64,000 nt of DNA from Mycobacterium sp. ACS4054 (GCF_001667275.1 NZ_LZHV01000052.1:30625-94624); one strand, 5' to 3'. Counted from the first letter of the stretch, positions 40,872 to 49,186 are shown. Numbers and translations are program-made. The notes: generated by a model from the letters alone, not told the origin.

Positions 40872-41162
40872 TCAGGCGCGCGTTACACCGGACGGCGCAA
40901 AAAAGTTGCGCCGGCGCGGGCCCAGCCGCCTCAACTGCCGGACGGCGGCGGGTAAGTGCGCGAGCGCCAAGCCCAACCACGGCGCGACGATGGACACGAT
41001 CAGCGCCGGTATGGCAACCCCTTCGTGCCCGACCAACAGCTCGAACAGACCGATCGCCAGGCTGACCGCCCACACCGCCACGGCCGCGATGCCGAGCACG
41101 GGGAAGTCACGCTCGTACTCTCCCCGGTAATTTGCTGCTCGCAACGAAACGGGCGCGACCAT
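40872..41162 (-). CDS. Small two-helix membrane protein
   Basis: A 96-residue protein with two membrane helices (LGIAAVAVWAVSLAIGLFEL; VAIPALIVSIVAPWLGLALA), a hydrophilic N-terminus (RAANYRGEYERDFP) and a basic C-terminus (RQLRRLGPRRRNF). An in-frame ATG exists at 41183, but a SigF-type promoter occupies 41172-41197. Transcription would therefore begin near 41165, and the second ATG at 41162 is the likely start. Family not recognised. A stress-membrane role is inferred only from the promoter. Confidence 0.65.
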   Translation of the reverse strand: MVAPVSLRAANYRGEYERDFPVLGIAAVAVWAVSLAIGLFELLVGHEGVAIPALIVSIVAPWLGLALAHLPAAVRQLRRLGPRRRNFFAPSGVTRA

Positions 41163-41171
41163 GCTCCCCAC

Positions 41172-41197
41172 GTACCCGGCCATCGGCGCAGTTAAAC
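41172..41197 (-). promoter_or_regulatory. SigF-type promoter
   Basis: On the minus strand, GTTT (41194-41197), 16 bp, GGGTAC (41172-41177). It drives the two-helix membrane protein with a start site only a few bases before its ATG. Confidence 0.65.
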
Positions 41198-41242
41198 GGC
41201 CCGGCGGTCGAACAGGGACGGGTGCTCGTTAGCTCACAGGGG

Positions 41243-41560
41243 TCAGCTGCTCGGCGGCGGGGCCGGCCGGTCGGCATTCTCGGTGTGCCAGGCCAGCTCG
41301 GCGTCGCGGACTCTGCGGTGCGTGCGCCGCAGCCACACCGCGCTCGCCGCGCCCAGCACGACGGCGAGGATGACGGCCGTCAATCCCGCCGACAAGTGCC
41401 GGGTCGCCAACGCAAACAGGCCCACGATCAGGGCGAGCACCGCGACACCCGCGCCGGCGAGCCCGGGCGCATTGGCGCCGTAGGTGAAGGTTTCGCCGGC
41501 GTGCTGGCGCGCGGTTCGTTGGTGATCGACCGGGTCGATCTTGTGGTAATTCAACGTCAT
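41243..41560 (-). CDS. UsfY-like membrane protein
   Basis: A 105-residue protein. The N-terminal part YHKIDPVDHQRTARQHAGE resembles UsfY, the small protein encoded next to sigF/usfX in mycobacteria. Two helices follow (AGAGVAVLALIVGLFALAT; LTAVILAVVLGAASAVWL), with a basic tail. The ATG at 41560 has a Shine-Dalgarno (AAGGAATG) and is preferred to the open upstream extension. A SigF-type promoter lies about 90 bp upstream. UsfY function is not established; the link to SigF is by neighbourhood and promoter. Confidence 0.65.
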   Translation of the reverse strand: MTLNYHKIDPVDHQRTARQHAGETFTYGANAPGLAGAGVAVLALIVGLFALATRHLSAGLTAVILAVVLGAASAVWLRRTHRRVRDAELAWHTENADRPAPPPSS

Positions 41561-41651
41561 TCCTTGCGAGAAGGCTTGTGTACCAGGGCGATCCGTGCGG
41601 CAAGCCGCGGAGCTTTGCAGTGGCCGCCGCTGCGCGGACCATGGGTGGCGG

Positions 41652-41676
41652 TTACCCGTCGCGTCGATAACCAAAC
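41652..41676 (-). promoter_or_regulatory. SigF-type promoter of the UsfY-like gene
   Basis: Minus strand GTTT (41673-41676), 15 bp, GGGTAA (41652-41657). It lies back to back with a plus-strand site of the same type. Confidence 0.65.
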
Positions 41677-41686
41677 GACGCCGCCG

Positions 41687-41712
41687 GTGTCAGCAGGCCG
41701 CGGCCTGGGTAT
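41687..41712 (+). promoter_or_regulatory. SigF-type promoter of the HAD gene
   Basis: Plus strand GTGT (41687-41690, one mismatch to GTTT), 16 bp, GGGTAT (41707-41712). The ATG of the next gene is 9 bp past the -10, so the mRNA would be leaderless or nearly so. Confidence 0.58.
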
Positions 41713-41721
41713 GCCGGGCAG

Positions 41722-42414
41722 ATGAAACCCGCCGTTCTGTTCGACGTCGACGGAAGCCTGGTCGACTCCAACTACCTGCACGTGTACGCGTGGCAACGCG
41801 CCTTCGACGCCGAGGGACTGCCCGTGGCCGCCTGGCAGATCCACCGCTGCATCGGCATGGACGGCTCCACGCTGGTGCGAACGCTCTCCAAAGACGCCCC
41901 GGACGAGGTGCAGGAGCGACTGAGCGACGGGCACAGCCGCTTCTACCGCGAGTGCACCCCGCTGCTGGCGCCGCTGCCCGGGGCCCGCGCGCTGCTGCGC
42001 CGCGTCGCCGACCTCGGCCTGCAGGTGGTGCTGGCCACCTCGGCGCCCGACGACGAGCTGGAGATCCTGCGCAAGGTCCTCGACTGCGACGACGTCATCT
42101 CCGAAACGACGTCGTCGCGCGACGTCGACATGGCCAAGCCCGCACCCGGCATCGTGCAGGTCGCGCTGGACCGGGCCGGGGTCGACGCCGACCACGCCGT
42201 GTTCATCGGGGACGCCGTGTGGGACGCGCCCGCCGCGGCGGGCGCCGGCGTGCCGTGCATCGGGCTGCTGAGCGGCGGCATCGCCCGCGAGGAGCTGCAG
42301 GCGGCGGGCTCGTCCCCGATTTTCACCGATCCGCAGGACCTGCTCGAGAATCTGGACTCGACCCGCATCGGCGAACTCGCGCTACATGCCGCGAGTGCGG
42401 AGCAACAGCGGTAG
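41722..42414 (+). CDS. HAD-family phosphatase, beta-phosphoglucomutase-like
   Basis: A 230-residue HAD subfamily IA hydrolase. Motif I is LFDVDGSLVDSN (nucleophile Asp in D-V-D), motif II is VVLATSAPDDEL, motif III is the Lys in DMAKPAPGIVQ, and motif IV is VFIGDAVWDAPAA. The helical cap (HVYAWQRAFDAEG) is of the phosphoglycolate phosphatase/beta-PGM type. The substrate cannot be told. It has its own SigF-type promoter and overlaps the convergent DUF6328 gene by 33 bp. Confidence 0.82.
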   Translation: MKPAVLFDVDGSLVDSNYLHVYAWQRAFDAEGLPVAAWQIHRCIGMDGSTLVRTLSKDAPDEVQERLSDGHSRFYRECTPLLAPLPGARALLRRVADLGLQVVLATSAPDDELEILRKVLDCDDVISETTSSRDVDMAKPAPGIVQVALDRAGVDADHAVFIGDAVWDAPAAAGAGVPCIGLLSGGIAREELQAAGSSPIFTDPQDLLENLDSTRIGELALHAASAEQQR

Positions 42415-42894
42415 CAGCCACCAGAAGAACGTAAACAGCGCCAGCGCACACACTCCCGCGATCAGGGCCGGGCTGCGCCCGGCCACGGCGGCGAACACGA
42501 TGACCGTCACGCCGGTCAGCGCGAGTCCGAGCAACGCCAGCCCGGCGTAGGCGCACCGGTGGGCGGCCGACACCAGCACCTGCAGGCGGTGTCGGCGGAA
42601 CAGCATCCGGTGCATCCCGACCGGGGCGATCAGCAGCACGGTCGCGCCGACCGAGCAGCCCACGGTGATCAGGTAGGCGTCGCGCAGGGCGGGCGCCAGG
42701 ACGTCGAAACGCTGCTGAAACGGCAGCGTCAACAGGAAGCCGGTCAGCAGCTGCACACCCGTCTGCACCACCCGCAGTTCCTGCAGCAGGCTGTTCCAAT
42801 TGCGGTCCAGCCGTTGGATTTCTGTTTCGCCACGCTCACGGCTATCCCAGCGCTGGTCGTCTTGCGGATTATCGACGTCCATAGCCGTGATCAT
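42382..42894 (-). CDS. DUF6328-type membrane protein
   Basis: A 170-residue protein. The N-terminal signature EIQRLDRNWNSLLQELRVVQ followed by TGVQLLTGFLLTLPFQQRF is typical of the actinobacterial DUF6328 family. Four membrane helices are predictable (about residues 45-60, 73-93, 108-130, 140-162). Translation may start at the first ATG or at the one four codons later (MDVDNPQDD). No SigF-like site was seen in the 150 bp upstream. Function unknown. Confidence 0.75.
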   Translation of the reverse strand: MITAMDVDNPQDDQRWDSRERGETEIQRLDRNWNSLLQELRVVQTGVQLLTGFLLTLPFQQRFDVLAPALRDAYLITVGCSVGATVLLIAPVGMHRMLFRRHRLQVLVSAAHRCAYAGLALLGLALTGVTVIVFAAVAGRSPALIAGVCALALFTFFWWLLPLLLRTRGM

Positions 42895-43044
42895 CGCACC
42901 TGTCGTATGCGCCAGCGCCGTTTCACGACGACGGCACGAGAATCGTTATCCGCCGTGAATTCGAAGTGCTTACCGCCGTGCGGCCATTCGGCATCCGAAA
43001 TCGCCAAAAACGTTGTCGCGCAAGCGCTGACGCCGGATAACCGG

Positions 43045-43413
43045 CTAGCGGTTGATGTTGCCGTCCCGCACCGCGGTCAGGGCGTCGTCCAGCGTGGGGT
43101 ACAGCGGGAACGTCTTGTCCAGGCCGGTCAGGTGAATCGGCCGACGGGTCGCCGGGCCGCGGGCGACCACCCCGAACCCCGTCGCGTCGCCCAGCTTCTC
43201 GTAGGTGGCCGCCAGGATCTTGAGGCCCACCGAGCCGAGGAATTCCACCGCCGAAAGGTCGATGACCAGCGCCGTCGGGTTGTCCGCGACTACCGCGCCG
43301 ATGGCCTGTTCCAGGGCCGGCGCCGTCACCAGATCGATTTCGCCGCTGACGCTGACCACGGACACCCCATCATGGTCCTCAACCAACGTGGTGATCGAAT
43401 CAGGAGCTGACAA
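43045..43413 (-). CDS. rsfB: Anti-anti-sigma factor RsfB (SigF pathway)
   Basis: A 122-residue STAS-domain protein, the M. tuberculosis Rv3687c length. The core is VSVSGEIDLVTAPALEQAIG and LVIDLSAVEFLGSVGLKIL, where the serine of LGS is the predicted phosphorylation site. RsfB binds the anti-sigma factor UsfX/RsbW and frees SigF. I choose the TTG at 43413, which has AAAGGAT 8 bp upstream, over an ATG at 43437 with no Shine-Dalgarno. It is divergent from rsbR, so sensor and target sit back to back. Confidence 0.9.
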   Translation of the reverse strand: MSAPDSITTLVEDHDGVSVVSVSGEIDLVTAPALEQAIGAVVADNPTALVIDLSAVEFLGSVGLKILAATYEKLGDATGFGVVARGPATRRPIHLTGLDKTFPLYPTLDDALTAVRDGNINR

Positions 43414-43576
43414 TGGCGATCCTTTGTCCCTGGGCATTAAGTGTGGTGCAAGCCTAGCCTGCGTTGCGAACTGCGAGAAGAATATGCCCTCAACACCTGC
43501 CCCGCGACAACCCACGCTAGTCTCGCAAAACGAGCCTGGATACGGACGGGGCGCGGACCGGCACTCGGGAGGCCAC

Positions 43577-44479
43577 ATGTCAGATTCGCCGGCGGAGTTC
43601 AGCAGCGCGGCCGCCACCGCACAGGCGAACAATGTATCCAGCGAGGGCCTGCTGCCCCAGCTCGTCCAGCACCTGCGGCAGAACCGAACCGTTCTGCGCG
43701 AGGAATGGGCGCGCAGGATCACCGAGGCCGAACTGCTCACCGCGATGACGCCGGAGGAGCTGTTCTCCGAGGCGACCGCCGTCTACGACAACTACGTTGA
43801 GGTGCTCGAGACCGGTAGCGTCGAGGCGCTGCAGGCCTACGCGCGCGACCTGTCGGAACGCATCATTCCCCGGGGCGTGGAAACCGACGAGGTCGTCGGC
43901 ATCGTGCTGTTGCTGCGCGACGTGCTCGCGCGCTCGTTGTTCGAGAAGTATCAAACCGAATTCGAGATGCTCAACCGGGTTCTGGACGCCTACGAGCCGG
44001 CGGCCAACCGCATCGCCAACACGGTGGCTGTCAGCTTCGTGCAGGAACGCGAGCGCATCATCCGCCAACAGCAGGAGGCCATCCGCGAGCTGTCGACGCC
44101 GGTGCTGCAGGTGCGCGAACAGCTGCTGATCCTGCCGATCATCGGGGTGCTCGACAGCCAGCGCGCCCGCCAGGTCACCGAACAGCTGCTGCGGGCCATC
44201 CGTGCCAACCGCGCGAAAGTGGTGGTCATCGACATCACCGGTGTGCCGACGATCGACTCCACGGTGGCCAACCACCTGGTGCAGACCGTCGACGCGTCGG
44301 GGCTGATGGGCGCCAGCGTCATCATCACCGGCCTGTCCTCCGAAATCGCCCTGACGCTGGTGACGATCGGCCTCGACCTGTCGAAGATGAACGCCGTCGG
44401 CGACCTGCAGGGCGGCATCGAGGAAGCCGAACGCCTGCTGGGTTACGAGGTCTCTCGCACCGGCGAGCAGACCGGCTAG
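43577..44479 (+). CDS. rsbR: Stressosome sensor-scaffold protein RsbR
   Basis: A 300-residue protein with an N-terminal helical RsbR-type sensor domain (about 25-165, including REEWARRITEAELLTAMTPEEL), a linker helix ending ELSTPVLQV, and a C-terminal STAS domain (185-295). Thr174 in the linker and Ser228 in GVPTIDSTVA align with the regulatory threonines of Bacillus RsbRA. With RsbS it should build the stressosome core and hold RsbT until stress. The ATG follows GGGAGG. It opens a five-gene operon rsbR-S-T-X-U. Confidence 0.9.
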   Translation: MSDSPAEFSSAAATAQANNVSSEGLLPQLVQHLRQNRTVLREEWARRITEAELLTAMTPEELFSEATAVYDNYVEVLETGSVEALQAYARDLSERIIPRGVETDEVVGIVLLLRDVLARSLFEKYQTEFEMLNRVLDAYEPAANRIANTVAVSFVQERERIIRQQQEAIRELSTPVLQVREQLLILPIIGVLDSQRARQVTEQLLRAIRANRAKVVVIDITGVPTIDSTVANHLVQTVDASGLMGASVIITGLSSEIALTLVTIGLDLSKMNAVGDLQGGIEEAERLLGYEVSRTGEQTG

Positions 44480-44501
44480 ATATCAGGAACGCGAGCGCCC
44501 C

Positions 44502-44891
44502 ATGCCGGTACCGATCCTCAAACAGGGTGCGATCCTCATCGCCTCGGTGCAGGCCGCGCTCAGCGACTCCGACGCCGAGCGGCTCCGCTATGACCTCATG
44601 GAGCGGGTCAGCCGGTTCCGCGCGCAGGGCATAATCGTCGACGTCACCGCCATCGACGTGATGGACTCGTTCGCGGCCCGGTCGCTGCGGACGATCGCGC
44701 ACATGACCCGGCTGCGCGGCGCGGACACGGTGATCGTGGGCCTGCAGCCGGAGGTGGCCTTCGCGATGGTCCAGCTCGGCTTGGCGTTCGACGACATGAA
44801 CACCGCGCTCGACCTCGAAGAGGGCCTGGCCCTGCTGAATCGCCAACTGGGACAGCGAAAACCAACGATCGGACGCGACGGTGGGGGCTGA
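44502..44891 (+). CDS. rsbS: Stressosome STAS protein RsbS
   Basis: A 129-residue single STAS domain. It has VPILKQGAILIASVQAALSD at the N-terminus and IIVDVTAIDVMDSFAARSLR, where Ser56 matches the RsbT phosphorylation serine of Bacillus RsbS. It co-assembles with RsbR; phosphorylation of this serine releases RsbT. It starts 22 bp after rsbR and its 3' end overlaps rsbT by 11 bp. Confidence 0.92.
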   Translation: MPVPILKQGAILIASVQAALSDSDAERLRYDLMERVSRFRAQGIIVDVTAIDVMDSFAARSLRTIAHMTRLRGADTVIVGLQPEVAFAMVQLGLAFDDMNTALDLEEGLALLNRQLGQRKPTIGRDGGG

Positions 44892-45291
44892 GATCGTCGT
44901 CGACATCCACACTCCCGACGACATCGTCGAAGCACGCAAAGCCGGACACCAACTCGCACTCGATCTCGGATTCTCACTCACCGACGTCACGATGATCGCC
45001 ACGGCGATCTCCGAGATCGCCCGGAACATCACCAGTTACGCCGGCCGCGGCGCCGTGCGCGTCTTCGTCGCCGACCGGGAGGGCCGCAAGGCCCTGGTGG
45101 TGCGCGCCGAGGACGAGGGGCCGGGCATCGCCGACATCGAGCGGGCCATGGAGGACGGCTACTCGACCGGCCGCGGGTTGGGGATGGGCCTGCCCGGCTC
45201 GCGCCGGCTGATGGACAAGTTGCTGGTCGAGTCTGCGCTCGGCCGGGGAACGGTCGTCGAGATGTGGAAATGGGTGCCGCCCCGTGCGTGA
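44881..45291 (+). CDS. rsbT: Stressosome kinase / switch protein RsbT
   Basis: A 136-residue GHKL serine/threonine kinase. The N-box is ISEIARNITSYA, the G1 box DEGPGI and the G2 box GRGLGMGLPGSRRLMD. It is RsbT rather than RsbW by the short length and the GxGLGMGLP form. RsbT phosphorylates RsbR/RsbS, leaves the complex and activates an RsbU-type phosphatase, here probably the product two genes downstream. The GTG start lies within rsbS; the 3' end overlaps rsbX by 8 bp. Confidence 0.92.
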   Translation: MGAEIVVDIHTPDDIVEARKAGHQLALDLGFSLTDVTMIATAISEIARNITSYAGRGAVRVFVADREGRKALVVRAEDEGPGIADIERAMEDGYSTGRGLGMGLPGSRRLMDKLLVESALGRGTVVEMWKWVPPRA

Positions 45292-45910
45292 CAACGGCCG
45301 GTTCGGTCCCATCGAGTGGGCAAGGGCGGGCCGGCCCCTGCCGAGCGAATACGTCTCCGGTGACCGGGGTCTCGCCGTCGACATCGACGGCGAAGCCGCG
45401 CTGTTCGGCGTGGTGGATGGCCTCGGTCACGGCCCGGAGGCCGCGACCGCCGCGCTGCGCGCGATCGAAGCGGTGAAACGCTCCAGCTCCGAGCGGCTCG
45501 AGGTGTTGATCCAGCTGTGCCACCGCGTGCTGGAGGGCACCAGGGGTGTCGCGATGACCTTGGCCCGGGTGGACTTTGCGGCAAACACGCTGACGTGGAC
45601 GGGCGTCGGCAACGTGACCGCTCACCTGGTGGCCAAGTCCCTGACCGGCGTCCAGATCCGATCCAGTGCGCGCCTGACCGCGGGCATCGTCGGCTACCGC
45701 ATACCGGAAATCAGGCCGTCCCAAGTTGTTTCGATCCGAACCGGTGACCTGCTGGTGATTAGCACCGACGGAATCACCGAGGATTACCTCGACCACATCG
45801 ACTTCTCGGCCCCGGCCGTCGTCATTGCCGAAGAACTCCTCGGCAAGGACGCCAAGGAAACCGACGATGCCATGGTGCTGACCGCACGTCATCGGGGAGC
45901 CCTTGCATGA
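45284..45910 (+). CDS. rsbX: PP2C-type feedback phosphatase RsbX
   Basis: A 208-residue SpoIIE/PP2C phosphatase domain with nothing else attached. Metal-binding motifs are VVDGLGHGPEAA (compare the D-G-x-G-H-G of RsbX) and ISTDGITEDY; the last Asp region is ETDDAMVLTARH. RsbX resets the stressosome by removing phosphates from RsbR and RsbS. The GTG start overlaps the rsbT stop and the end overlaps the next gene as ATGA, so dosage is tightly coupled. Confidence 0.88.
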   Translation: MRDNGRFGPIEWARAGRPLPSEYVSGDRGLAVDIDGEAALFGVVDGLGHGPEAATAALRAIEAVKRSSSERLEVLIQLCHRVLEGTRGVAMTLARVDFAANTLTWTGVGNVTAHLVAKSLTGVQIRSSARLTAGIVGYRIPEIRPSQVVSIRTGDLLVISTDGITEDYLDHIDFSAPAVVIAEELLGKDAKETDDAMVLTARHRGALA

Positions 45911-48120
45911 ACGACGACGACTTCCACGCCAAGTACGCGGCCGCGTTGCGCACCTACCTGAAGGCGCGTGACGAGGACAGCTTGGCGGTCGCCTACGAGC
46001 TCGGGCGCCGGGCCCTGCAGGAGGAAGTCAGCCTGTTGGCGATCATCGAGCGTCACGTCGAGCTGATCCTCGCGACGTCGCAGAACGTGCGGATCGACGC
46101 GCCGATCGCGCTGGAGTTCCTGCTGCAGATGCTGGTCCCGCTGGACATCGCCACCCGCGGCTTCCTTGACGGCACCAGGCGCTTCGCGCGCGAGCGCGCC
46201 CGCGCCGAGGGGTTGGCCGATCGCGACAAATTCCGTACGGCACTGGTCAATTCGTTGCAGGAGGGGTTCTTCGTCAGCGACCACGAGGGTTCCGTGATCG
46301 AGATGAACAACGCCCTGATCGAGATTCTCGGCTACCCCGCCGAGGGTCTGCCCTACCGGTGGCCACACCCGTGGCTGGTCGACCAGAAGGGCGCCCGCCA
46401 ACAGCAGGCGCTGGTCCAGAGCATCGGCACCACCGCGTACGAGACACCGATCCGGCACCGCGACGGGCACCTGGTGTGGGTGACGGTGAGTATCAACGCG
46501 GTCCAGGGAAGCGGCAGCGACCAGGACGTCTTCGTGGGCACGATCCGTGACATCACTGCCGAACGTGCCTTCGCCGCAAGGGAAAGCGCGGTGCTGCGGC
46601 TGGCGACGGCGGTGGCGGTCGCCAAGAGCGTGGACGAGCTACTGTCGATCACCCTCGACGAATGCAGCACCGCCATCGACGTGCAACGGGTGGTGGCGAT
46701 CTCTTGGCCGACCGGCGAGGGCGAACCCACCGTCCAGGTGGCGGGCGAGAAGTCCGAAACGCCTTGGCGCAGGCTGGATCCCTGGTTACGCCAGACCTTC
46801 GAGGAGGCACGCCATCAGCTGCCGCTGACGGCCAAGACGGTCGAGCGGCCCGACAATCCCGGCAAGGCACAGGGATTGGTGGCGGTGCTGTCCGGCGCGG
46901 GCGACCTCGCGTTGTGGTTGGAGCTACGCTCGCCGCGGTGGGTCAGCGCGGAAGACCGGCTGCTGGTCACGGTCCTGATCGGCCATCTCAGCCTGGCCAT
47001 GCAGCATGTCCGCCAATTCGAAAGCGCCCGTGAGACCTCGCTGACGTTGCAGCGCGCCCTGCTGCCTACCCTGGAGCCGCCGCCGGGCTTCGTCGTGCGC
47101 TACGAACCCGCGGTGCCGCCATTGGAGATCGGCGGCGACTGGTATGACGTGCTGCCGATCGGCGACCATCGCATCGGGATCGTCGTCGGCGACTGCGTGG
47201 GCCGTGGACTGCCGGCGGCCGCGGTCATGGGCCAGCTGCGCAGCTCCGCGCGCGCCCTGCTGATCAACGGGGCCGAGCCCGCGCTGTTGCTCGAGCAACT
47301 CGACTCGGCTGCCTCACTCATCCCGAATGCGTACTGCACCACCGTTTTCCTGGCAATCCTGGATACCGAGTCCGGGGTTCTGCAGTACAGCAACGCCGGT
47401 CACATGCCCGCCGTGCTGGTCGGGTCCGAGCCGGGCACGACGACATTTTTGACCGACGCCGCGTCGGTGCCGCTCGCGGTCCGCCGATCGGAACCCCGGC
47501 CGCAGACCAGCCGCGTGTTGCCGTCCGGCTCCACCCTGATGCTGTTCACCGATGGACTGGTCGAACGCAAGCACGAGTCCATCGACGACGGGATCGCCCG
47601 TGCCGCGGCGGTACTGGTGAAGACCACGACGTTGCCGCTGGATTCCGTCGCGGATGCCGTACTGCGTGAGCTTGCCCCCGCCGCGGGGTATGACGACGAC
47701 GTGGCGATGGTGATCTACCGACATCAGCAGTCCCCGCTTCGGATCGAAAGCGAGGCCAGCGCAGAGCGATTGCTCAGCATCCGGCATCGGCTGGCCGACT
47801 GGCTGGACACCGCCGGTTTGCCCGAAGATTCGGCCGCCGACATCGTGTTGGTCGTCAACGAGGCGTGCACGAACTGCGTCGAACACGCATACGCCGGACG
47901 CCCGGCGGGCACGATGCTGCTGGAGACCGAGCTCGCGGAAGGCGAGGTCCGCGCCCGGATCACCGACCACGGCTCGTGGAAGACACCCGACGAAAAGCCG
48001 CGCAACGGTGGGCGGGGCCTGCTGCTGATGCAGGCGCTGAGCAGCACGATGGAAATGACCTGCACCCCCACCGGCACCACGGCCGACCTCACGTTTCGGC
48101 TACCGGCCGAGGCCGGCTAG
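45907..48120 (+). CDS. Multidomain RsbU-like phosphatase fused to an RsbW-like kinase domain
   Basis: A 737-residue soluble signalling protein with five parts. An N-terminal helical RsbU-type domain (about 1-95, YLKARDEDSLAVAYELGRRA) would be the RsbT-binding part. Then come a PAS domain (about 118-225, SLQEGFFVSDHEGSVIEMNN), a GAF domain (about 235-375) and a SpoIIE/PP2C phosphatase (about 395-605, EIGGDWYDVLPIGD, VGDCVGRGLPAA, LFTDGLVERK). A C-terminal GHKL kinase-like domain (about 620-730, VNEACTNCVEHAY, NGGRGLLLMQAL) completes it. The phosphatase would activate RsfB; the fused RsbW-like domain could bind or re-phosphorylate the same target. Domain calls are firm, wiring is inference. Confidence 0.88.
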   Translation: MNDDDFHAKYAAALRTYLKARDEDSLAVAYELGRRALQEEVSLLAIIERHVELILATSQNVRIDAPIALEFLLQMLVPLDIATRGFLDGTRRFARERARAEGLADRDKFRTALVNSLQEGFFVSDHEGSVIEMNNALIEILGYPAEGLPYRWPHPWLVDQKGARQQQALVQSIGTTAYETPIRHRDGHLVWVTVSINAVQGSGSDQDVFVGTIRDITAERAFAARESAVLRLATAVAVAKSVDELLSITLDECSTAIDVQRVVAISWPTGEGEPTVQVAGEKSETPWRRLDPWLRQTFEEARHQLPLTAKTVERPDNPGKAQGLVAVLSGAGDLALWLELRSPRWVSAEDRLLVTVLIGHLSLAMQHVRQFESARETSLTLQRALLPTLEPPPGFVVRYEPAVPPLEIGGDWYDVLPIGDHRIGIVVGDCVGRGLPAAAVMGQLRSSARALLINGAEPALLLEQLDSAASLIPNAYCTTVFLAILDTESGVLQYSNAGHMPAVLVGSEPGTTTFLTDAASVPLAVRRSEPRPQTSRVLPSGSTLMLFTDGLVERKHESIDDGIARAAAVLVKTTTLPLDSVADAVLRELAPAAGYDDDVAMVIYRHQQSPLRIESEASAERLLSIRHRLADWLDTAGLPEDSAADIVLVVNEACTNCVEHAYAGRPAGTMLLETELAEGEVRARITDHGSWKTPDEKPRNGGRGLLLMQALSSTMEMTCTPTGTTADLTFRLPAEAG

Positions 48121-48132
48121 GGGCCTGGCACC

Positions 48133-48158
48133 GTTTGTGCCCCCCGGATACCGGGTAG
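48133..48158 (+). promoter_or_regulatory. SigF-type promoter of the redox-enzyme gene
   Basis: Plus strand GTTT (48133-48136), 16 bp, GGGTAG (48153-48158). The GTG at 48167 is 9 bp past the -10, giving a leaderless or nearly leaderless mRNA. The last base of the -10 departs from the usual T/C. Confidence 0.5.
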
Positions 48159-48166
48159 TCGTGGGC

Positions 48167-49186
48167 GTGACCCGCGCATCGATCACCACCGAACCCGCCC
48201 TGCCGGCGGCACACGGGCCGCTGTCGACCGCCGTTCGTCGCGCCCTGACCGGGCCGCCGTCACACGACCACCTGACCCGGATCGGCGCGTCCGTCCGCGA
48301 TTCGGACCCCTACGGCCTGGATCTGCAGCTGGCGCTGTGCATGTGCTACGAGCTGCACTACCGGGGCTTCGCGGGCGTGGACCCCGGCTGGGAATGGAAC
48401 CCGGCGCTGCTGACGCTGCGCGGCGAACTGGAACGCGTGTTCCTGGCCGGCGTGCGCCGCGACGTCGGCCCCATCCCGCCGGACCAGACGGCGGCCGCCG
48501 AAATGGACGCGATCTCGGTCGAACCGGTCGACGGCACCGGGCCGTCGTATTACTTGCGCGACACCGGAACCTGGCAGCAGATGCGCGAATACTTCGTGCA
48601 CCGGTCGGTGTATCACCTCAAAGAGGGCGACCCGCACGCGTGGGCGATCCCGCGGCTGACGGGCGTCGCGAAAGCGGCTTTCGTGGCAATCGAATTCGAC
48701 GAGTACGGCGCCGGGCGGGGTCCGCGGCTGCATCAGCAACTCTTCGCCGATCTGATGGCGGCCGCGGATCTGGACCCGACGTATCTGGCCTACGTGGATG
48801 CCGTCCGCGCCGAGGCTTTGGCCGCGGTGAACCTGATGTCACTGTTCGGGCTGCACCGCGAGCTGCGCGGCGCCGCGATCGGACACTTCGCGTCGACCGA
48901 GATCACGTCGCCGCCCGGGTCCCGCCGGATGGTGCGGGCCCTGCAGCGCATGGGCGCACCGTCGGCCTGCGTCGAGTTCTACGCCGAGCATGTCGAGGCC
49001 GACGCCGTGCACGAGCACGTCGTGCGCATCGATGTGGTCGGCGACCTCGTTGACCGGGAACCGCAACTCGACCACGACATCGTGTTCGGCATCCGCGCGC
49101 ACGCCGCGGTCGAAAACCGGTTGGCAGACGCGGTTATGGCGTCGTGGCAGCAGGATCGGACGTCGTTGCGGCGGGCGCTGGACTAG
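48167..49186 (+). CDS. Iron-containing redox enzyme, heme-oxygenase-like fold
   Basis: A protein of 339 residues from this start, matching the Haem_oxygenas_2 / iron-containing redox enzyme family. It is helical, with candidate diiron ligands in CYELHYRGF, EYFVHRSVYHLKEGDPHAW, FVAIEFDEYGAG and CVEFYAEHVEADAVHEH. Relatives include non-heme diiron oxygenases acting on small molecules; no reaction can be assigned. The frame is open from a GTG at 48137, but that codon lies inside the SigF-type promoter, so I prefer 48167. It overlaps the convergent CDGSH gene by 53 bp. Confidence 0.78.
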   Translation: MTRASITTEPALPAAHGPLSTAVRRALTGPPSHDHLTRIGASVRDSDPYGLDLQLALCMCYELHYRGFAGVDPGWEWNPALLTLRGELERVFLAGVRRDVGPIPPDQTAAAEMDAISVEPVDGTGPSYYLRDTGTWQQMREYFVHRSVYHLKEGDPHAWAIPRLTGVAKAAFVAIEFDEYGAGRGPRLHQQLFADLMAAADLDPTYLAYVDAVRAEALAAVNLMSLFGLHRELRGAAIGHFASTEITSPPGSRRMVRALQRMGAPSACVEFYAEHVEADAVHEHVVRIDVVGDLVDREPQLDHDIVFGIRAHAAVENRLADAVMASWQQDRTSLRRALD

